A DNA stretch of 64,000 nt, taken from NCBI GenBank assembly GCA_016721905.1, contig JADKHH010000003.1, positions 372,001-436,000 of the forward strand, in the 5' to 3' direction. This document shows positions 59,262 through 64,000 of this stretch, piece after piece; within the stretch, counting starts at the first letter, position 1; every line of letters starts with the position of its first letter. The position numbers were made by a program, and so were the translations under genes. The notes under the pieces are model-generated. The model was not told where the DNA came from and searched no databases. It worked only from the letters and a program-made list of their open reading frames with translations. The DNA is from Candidatus Opimibacter skivensis. GTDB lineage: Bacteria > Bacteroidota > Bacteroidia > Chitinophagales > Saprospiraceae.

Positions 59262-61592
59262 TTAGATATCACGATTATGGTGACTACCCTTCACAAACGT
59301 CTTTGAACCAATCATCTTCTTATTGCTTAGGAGCACCAGCGTATAAGCACCAGGAGTCAATGAGGTGATATTCAATGCCACATCGTGGAGATATAAAGCC
59401 TGTATAGCTATCCGGCCCTGACCATCATAGATGACCCATGAATCAACCAGGTTACGATGTGTTTCATCGATTTGAAGTTCCAGTTTGTTCTTTGCCGGAT
59501 TCGGATAGACAGTAAAATGAATCTGTTCATGTTGTTCGTGTACACCAACTGCAGGAAGGATCGCGGTCACGACCTCATTAGTCAATACAGGCTCATTGAA
59601 ATCAAAGAAAATATCCGCCTTGTTTGGAATGGTGGTACCATAATCAAAGGAAGGAAGTGGCTTCACTCTGAACTTCAGGAATCCATGTGACGCAGGTTCA
59701 TTTGTCGTACTGTCAGGAAGGAGAATATGCTTAAAGTCAGCTACGAGCGCAGGACCGTCAGTAATCTCATAAGTGTAGGGATGGCTGGAGCTGAGCATTT
59801 CGAGAGAGCTCAGGTCCAGAGAGGTGGAAAGCGGATCAATGATGCGCACTGTAAAAGCAGTGTCTGTACCTGTATTCTGGAAGCGGATGTGATAGGTGAT
59901 ATATTCATCTTTATCAACCTGATCAGACTCCCTTCCGCTTTGATTGAAAGATCGTTTATCGTTAGGATCAAATGAACCAATGTTTGTCTGACACTCGCTG
60001 ACAAAAGTTCGTTCAGCAGGGCAGGCATTGTCACCGCTAATTTTTCCGGAGAGACAATGCTCCAAACCCAGTTCCGCCTGACAAGAGAGTTTAAAGTAAA
60101 TCCGAAATGTCACGTCTGCATTTAATTCCAACGTCCCCATGTCAAATGACACCGTCGTAGCATCTAGTTGTTGGTAAGGAATCGTAGCTGAATGGAATTC
60201 GAAAAATGGATCAAGATTTAAAACCAGTGCCGTGCCAGTGCTTGCCTGCGGTCCGGTATTCCGCACACGAATGGTATAATAGTTTTCAAAACAACGCCTG
60301 AGCAGGGGAGTGGAAAGATCCAGGCTTAGATTGGCACACGTTGCTGTTGCTTGTGAAAGAAAATCGATGGTATCTGTCAATTGATTTGCATCCATGATGA
60401 CATTGAATTCATCTTCACAAAGCTCCCAACCTGCACCTGGTGGCTGAGCTTTGACTGTGTACTCTCCCTCCGGTACCGAGTATCTGAACTCCCCATTAGG
60501 TCCGCTGACGCCTGCGCGAAAGAAATTCTCTCCCTCCACAGTGACATTCCAGAATGCAAGGCCAGTCTGTGCAGTATCCGGAATACATCCATGACTCTCA
60601 TCCAGAGATACCTTGCCGCTAATCACACCAGGATAGGCGAGTGTCCCGACTGATCTGAAAATGCGGGTATCATTTACGATTACATAGAGATGATCATTCT
60701 CCGACAGAAGGTATCGCTTTTCACCTTCCGGGGGAAGTCCGATATACGTCAGCGGTTGAAATTCCAATCCATTAAAAACGTGAGCTTTCGTAGCACCGAA
60801 GGTATATATCGTTGATCCAATAGAAAAAAATGTGCTGAAATTGCCGGGAGGAGGAAAGAGACCGAGCGAAACAAGCTCCTGGCCAAATTTGTATTCTAAA
60901 AGATAGTATCCACCCTCCGGACTGACGACATCCCATGCATAAAAATAGACGGTACCATCTTCTTGCACTATGCATTGAACAAACTCATATTGGTTTGACA
61001 GGCGGACTATTTCGATAATTTCTGTTTGCTCCGTGAGCACATCTATGCGGGCGATAATTCCAGCCCCAAGCCATGATGCATCAGCAACATAGATGAAGTT
61101 GCCGACCATCGTTACTGCAAGCTCCATTGAAAGGAATAATTGTCCAGACCAATGCCAGGATTGTCCGTTGTTTATGGAATAGTAACAATATCCATTGCTA
61201 TAGTCAGAGATGAAAAGCGCATCATCATCGAGAACATATACAAAGGTATTTTCGTAGCTAAAGATCCCATTAGGAAAATCAATCGTGGTAAAGGTTACGC
61301 CATTATCCTGGGAGTGGAGAATCGCATCGTTGTTTTTTGTGTAAAGGTCACCATCGGGTGAATACATCACGTCATAGATATCGGTCACCTCCTGGTCCCT
61401 TTCGATCCATGACGAACCTGTCACTGTTTTTCCAAATAGAGCCTCCGAAGTCACAGCGCTTTGCAAACCGGTGGATGATTCATCGATGTGTCTTACAAAT
61501 GTTCCAGGCAATGTGGTAACCTCTTCAAACACAATCTGAGCTCCAAGCGGCAAATAAAGGGCAATGGTCAGGATGAGTAAAATAATTCTCAT
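59262..61592 (-). CDS. Large T9SS-exported protein with DUF11-like and conserved-repeat domains
   Basis: The signal peptide MRIILLILTIALYLPLGAQ is followed by a propeller-like region (about 60-330, DIYDVMYSPDGDLYTKNND, YENTFVYVLDDDALFISD). A carboxypeptidase-regulatory-like domain comes next (about 335-400, ISGKVSLDESHGC ... GEFRYSVPEGEYTVKAQPP). Two DUF11-like beta-sandwiches follow, the second with the Bacteroidota hallmark GSFDPNDKRSF ... ITYHIRFQNTGTDTAFTVRIIDPLS. A type A T9SS domain ends it (FTVYPNPAKNKLELQI ... LTPGAYTLVLLSNKKMIGSKTFVKG). Secreted to or anchored at the surface. Function unknown, probably adhesion or structure. Confidence 0.88.
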   Translation of the reverse strand: MRIILLILTIALYLPLGAQIVFEEVTTLPGTFVRHIDESSTGLQSAVTSEALFGKTVTGSSWIERDQEVTDIYDVMYSPDGDLYTKNNDAILHSQDNGVTFTTIDFPNGIFSYENTFVYVLDDDALFISDYSNGYCYYSINNGQSWHWSGQLFLSMELAVTMVGNFIYVADASWLGAGIIARIDVLTEQTEIIEIVRLSNQYEFVQCIVQEDGTVYFYAWDVVSPEGGYYLLEYKFGQELVSLGLFPPPGNFSTFFSIGSTIYTFGATKAHVFNGLEFQPLTYIGLPPEGEKRYLLSENDHLYVIVNDTRIFRSVGTLAYPGVISGKVSLDESHGCIPDTAQTGLAFWNVTVEGENFFRAGVSGPNGEFRYSVPEGEYTVKAQPPGAGWELCEDEFNVIMDANQLTDTIDFLSQATATCANLSLDLSTPLLRRCFENYYTIRVRNTGPQASTGTALVLNLDPFFEFHSATIPYQQLDATTVSFDMGTLELNADVTFRIYFKLSCQAELGLEHCLSGKISGDNACPAERTFVSECQTNIGSFDPNDKRSFNQSGRESDQVDKDEYITYHIRFQNTGTDTAFTVRIIDPLSTSLDLSSLEMLSSSHPYTYEITDGPALVADFKHILLPDSTTNEPASHGFLKFRVKPLPSFDYGTTIPNKADIFFDFNEPVLTNEVVTAILPAVGVHEQHEQIHFTVYPNPAKNKLELQIDETHRNLVDSWVIYDGQGRIAIQALYLHDVALNITSLTPGAYTLVLLSNKKMIGSKTFVKGSHHNRDI

Positions 61593-61887
61593 GTGATATT
61601 TACTTTAATGATTGGGTCAATTACAACACAATTTGAAACAGATATCTGTTTCAGGATGCCCCTTGCATGAATCAGGAAAGGAAGCTCTGGGCAGGTACCC
61701 GAACTTAAATTTACAAATTTTCCAGTAAAAACGCTCCGTCGATGAAGCCGTGGCGAAGGAAATTGACTCTTATGTTGATGTCGACGTGAATGTTTATTGC
61801 AAAAGGGCTCATGCAATATCGCCTGACCTAGAAAGATGGCCAATATGCGGTTACCACTTTTTCAATAATGAACAGAACGACTACCTC

Positions 61888-62427
61888 CTATTTCATTCGT
61901 TTCATAGGAAAGGTCTGCTTCTGTTGCTGACCGCCAGTGATACCGGAGATTTCTGCTACTAATGAATCCGGATGGATAAGGGTGTAGCGTATGACCTGAG
62001 GAAAGTCATGCGTAGGATTCTCAAATATCAATTGTGTATCTGTCACGGTAGTGCTGGTGAATCGCACAGGCATTCCGCCATTCATGCCCTGGACCGTTGG
62101 GATATAGTCCAGGCCATCTTTCGTCATGACCAATTGAATCGTCTCGAAAAGAATCGTGTCCTGCTGCCTGATGGTATAACTTTTACCGGAATACGCCTGG
62201 TCATTGAGGCTGCTCCACGATTCGTAGATGATGCCTCTTGATGATTTGTTTGCCCATGTGCCTATAAGCCATGCGGCCTTCTTTAAGTCATTGGACTGAA
62301 CCATCGACCATCCGGCCAATGTCATCATGCCGGCCAATACGCACACTAATTTAAAAGTTGTACTCAAGCTTTTCCGTAAGATGGTAAACGGTGAAAAGTT
62401 CTGCCTGGTTTTTGTAAGGTTGTCCAT
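61888..62427 (-). CDS. DUF6265-like exported protein
   Basis: The start at MDNLTKTRQNFSPF is preferred over nine extra codons upstream. A hydrophobic segment (about 24-40, LVCVLAGMMTLAGWSMV) is a signal or anchor. The mature part matches DUF6265: AAWLIGTWANKSSRGIIYESWSSLNDQAYSGKSYTI, ETIQLVMTKDGLDYIPTVQGMNGGMPVRFTSTTV and the hallmark IFENPTHDFPQVIRYTLI. The family has a calycin-like beta barrel and no known ligand. It is 70 bases downstream of an AraC-type regulator on the same strand and could be its target. Confidence 0.83.
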   Translation of the reverse strand: MDNLTKTRQNFSPFTILRKSLSTTFKLVCVLAGMMTLAGWSMVQSNDLKKAAWLIGTWANKSSRGIIYESWSSLNDQAYSGKSYTIRQQDTILFETIQLVMTKDGLDYIPTVQGMNGGMPVRFTSTTVTDTQLIFENPTHDFPQVIRYTLIHPDSLVAEISGITGGQQQKQTFPMKRMK

Positions 62428-62499
62428 AGTCAATGATGAATTTATCGGGCGCAAGGTAATGACGGATTAGAAGACCGAAATAGTAAAAATGCGACATGG

Positions 62500-63195
62500 C
62501 TAATCCGCACTATAGAAAATAGCCGACATCTTCAGATTGTCCTTGTAAAATTCCCCGGGGGTGAGTCCCGTCAAAGCCTTAAAGTCCTTGTTGAAGTGCG
62601 CCTGGTCGTAATAGGCATTCGCATAAGCCACAGTTGTAAGGCTGGTAGATGGATTATTAAGCAACATTCTCAGTGTATTGATAAACCGGATGGTTTTCGC
62701 TAATTGTTTTGGGCTCAATCCAATTGCTGAAGAAAACCTGCGTTCTAATTGTCTACGGTTGATATTGGTCTGTAGGGAAAGTGATTGAACAGAGATTTGG
62801 CCATTGGCGGTCAGTAAAATGTCCACAGCCGATTTCACCATGCGGTCAATGGCAGATGTTTCCATCATCGTGAGCATAAGAAAAGCCTCAATGCGTTCGA
62901 TGCGCTGAGCGGTTGAAGAGGCTTCAAGCATTTGCGCTTCGATCATTCGTCCTTCATTCCCAAAAAGCAGGTCCAGGGATAGTGGTGTGTTTTCCATTTC
63001 CTTGATCGGCCTGGTCGCCCATGGTATAAATCCATCGGGATGGAAACGAACAGAAAATATTCCTGTTTCTCCTGTAGGTTCTATTTCGAGTGGCCGGGTG
63101 AGTTGTCCGATGACAAAGCATTTGGGCTGGAGGAAATGTTGGTCCTGGTCTGTGTACTGTATGTAAGGGTCGCCATAATGAAAAATCATCTCCAT
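62500..63195 (-). CDS. AraC-family regulator (DUF6597 type) with no usable ATG
   Basis: The C-terminal HTH_18 (about residues 125-225) shows RQLERRFSSAIGLSPKQLAKTIRFINTLRMLL and AYYDQAHFNKDFKALTGLTPGEFYK. The N-terminal DUF6597-like domain begins before the first Met: in the same frame the sequence up to 63330 reads LNTIVTPQDLTPLIKCYWTLESPKE ... IVPDGCMEM, the family's conserved opening (KCYW, PDGCMEMIFHYG). No ATG, GTG or TTG lies in that 45-codon extension, so the start must be ATT, or a base change or indel removed it. Annotation from 63195 truncates the sensor domain. Related regulators activate nearby genes in response to small molecules. Confidence 0.8.
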   Translation of the reverse strand: MEMIFHYGDPYIQYTDQDQHFLQPKCFVIGQLTRPLEIEPTGETGIFSVRFHPDGFIPWATRPIKEMENTPLSLDLLFGNEGRMIEAQMLEASSTAQRIERIEAFLMLTMMETSAIDRMVKSAVDILLTANGQISVQSLSLQTNINRRQLERRFSSAIGLSPKQLAKTIRFINTLRMLLNNPSTSLTTVAYANAYYDQAHFNKDFKALTGLTPGEFYKDNLKMSAIFYSAD

Positions 63196-63330
63196 GCATC
63201 CGTCGGGGACAATGGTCTGTTTTCCGGGAGAGATTTCCTTAGGACTTTCAAGTGTCCAATAACATTTGATCAGGGGCGTAAGGTCCTGGGGGGTTACAAT
63301 TGTGTTCAGGTCTAGCCTTTGAGTGTCAAT

Positions 63331-63684
63331 TCACTTGGTGGGTGTTGTGGTAAAGTTGTATTTTTTGTCAGGCATCGTTTGTAAGGAAAATCAAATGGAA
63401 TCCTTTAGGTTCGCCGTCGCAGGAGTGCGCTAACCGGATTCCGAGCACAAGTTTTCTGGATTGCAGGAGCAAACCGCGACTTGCTCCATGGGTTTTAAAG
63501 CTTAGTATTTCAATTTATTATGGAAAAGGCATAGTTATGCATCTTGGCGGTTTATAGCAAGTCATTCGCCGGGAAGGGGCTTTCATTTTTCTTTATATTG
63601 TAACTACCCCCGCACCAAAACCGTTTCCATCTTTATATTCCGATTGTTAGCTACCTTAGGGAGGATATTTTGTTTTCAATTCGA
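63331..63684. other. Intergenic region with no recognised feature
   Basis: The stretch between the AraC regulator and the last gene has no plausible reading frame, array or strong hairpin. CTTTATATTG (about 63590) and ATCTTTATATTC (about 63630) are AT-rich words that could contain promoter boxes for the plus-strand gene, but neither fits TAnnTTTG exactly. Confidence 0.4.
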
Positions 63685-64000
63685 ATGGTTCACTCCTTGC
63701 GGCTTCTCCTTCTCTCGTTGATGTGCTTTTGTTTAGCATCTGGCTTTGGTCAGGTGCCGCTGATTAGTTTCCCTGACCTGACCTCCATCACCTTTTACGA
63801 ACAATCAGGGGCTATTGCTCCGCATACGTATGGAGTCAATGACGTCGAGCTTGCAACGCAGCTGCCAGGGCAATTGAATTCGGGTAACCGGGATTTCGAA
63901 GGGGTGGCCGATCGGGAATTTTATGATGTGTTTTATTCAGACGCCGATGGCACCTTCAATGCCAATGGAGGATTTGTCAGCATTGAATGCCGTTATGATT
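63685..64000 (+). CDS. Secreted protein, cut by the window end
   Basis: An open frame of 105 codons from ATG at 63685 runs to the end of the window. The start MVHSLRLLLLSLMCFCLASGFGQ is a signal peptide. The mature part (VPLISFPDLTSITFYEQSGAIAPHTYGVNDVELATQLPG, NSGNRDFEGVADREFYDVFYSDADGTFNANGGFVSIECRYD) is not recognised. Its style fits the other large secreted proteins of the region, many with T9SS signals, but the C-terminus is outside the window. Confidence 0.7.
   Translation, partial: MVHSLRLLLLSLMCFCLASGFGQVPLISFPDLTSITFYEQSGAIAPHTYGVNDVELATQLPGQLNSGNRDFEGVADREFYDVFYSDADGTFNANGGFVSIECRYD

Overview
This 64 kb window looks like a chromosomal segment of a Bacteroidota bacterium, probably near Saprospiria/Chitinophagia. 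The evidence is several secreted proteins with type IX secretion (T9SS) C-terminal sorting domains, 7TM-DISM and two-component-propeller histidine kinases, a LytTR response regulator, many Bacteroidota-type lipoproteins and DUF families, promoters resembling the TAnnTTTG box, and few Shine-Dalgarno sites. The exact taxon is an inference. I found no rRNA, tRNA, CRISPR array, phage or intact insertion sequence.

Layout. 0-10.3 kb (all minus strand): a signalling island of three tandem stand-alone FIST sensor proteins, an NTF2-like exported protein, a TPR histidine kinase split by a one-base frameshift, a collapsed adenylate-cyclase minigene, and a 7TM-DISM histidine kinase preceded by a cyclase leader. 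10.3-13.3 kb: a propeller-LytS kinase plus LytTR regulator pair. 13.4-24.2 kb: a giant repetitive surface protein with an S74 chaperone domain, a cyclase/TM/SUMF1/alpha-beta-hydrolase fusion, a T9SS YCF48 propeller, and two envelope proteins. 24.5-35.8 kb: two convergent transcription units. One holds an apparently exported dikinase (in three frames) and a class-A-like serine hydrolase. The other holds a second such hydrolase and an NTT-like transporter with HEAT repeats. A DUF2339 membrane protein follows. 35.9-44.4 kb: lipoproteins, NTF2-like proteins, a class-C-like hydrolase, DUF2911-TPR, and an AraC / small membrane protein / Tat-type flavoprotein cluster. 44.6-64 kb: T9SS adhesins and propellers, a dihaem peroxidase-like protein, a hydrolase-TPR protein, a TonB-C lipoprotein, small membrane proteins, a second AraC regulator, and a secreted protein cut by the window end.

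Two themes run through the window. First, several genes are split by indels, most of them single bases in short G/C runs (about 5977, 25770, 53949, 55118, 56859). This suggests consensus errors more than real decay, so the pieces should be read as single genes. Second, the intergenic DNA is full of small palindromic and low-complexity repeats. Some overlap stop codons, some are translated inside genes (notably inside two histidine-kinase ATPase domains), and some are oriented with transcription.

The candidates most worth a second look are the dikinase/hydrolase/transporter locus, the cyclase-SUMF1-hydrolase fusion, the re-used cyclase 5' module found at three places, and the inverted repeat built into kinase catalytic domains.
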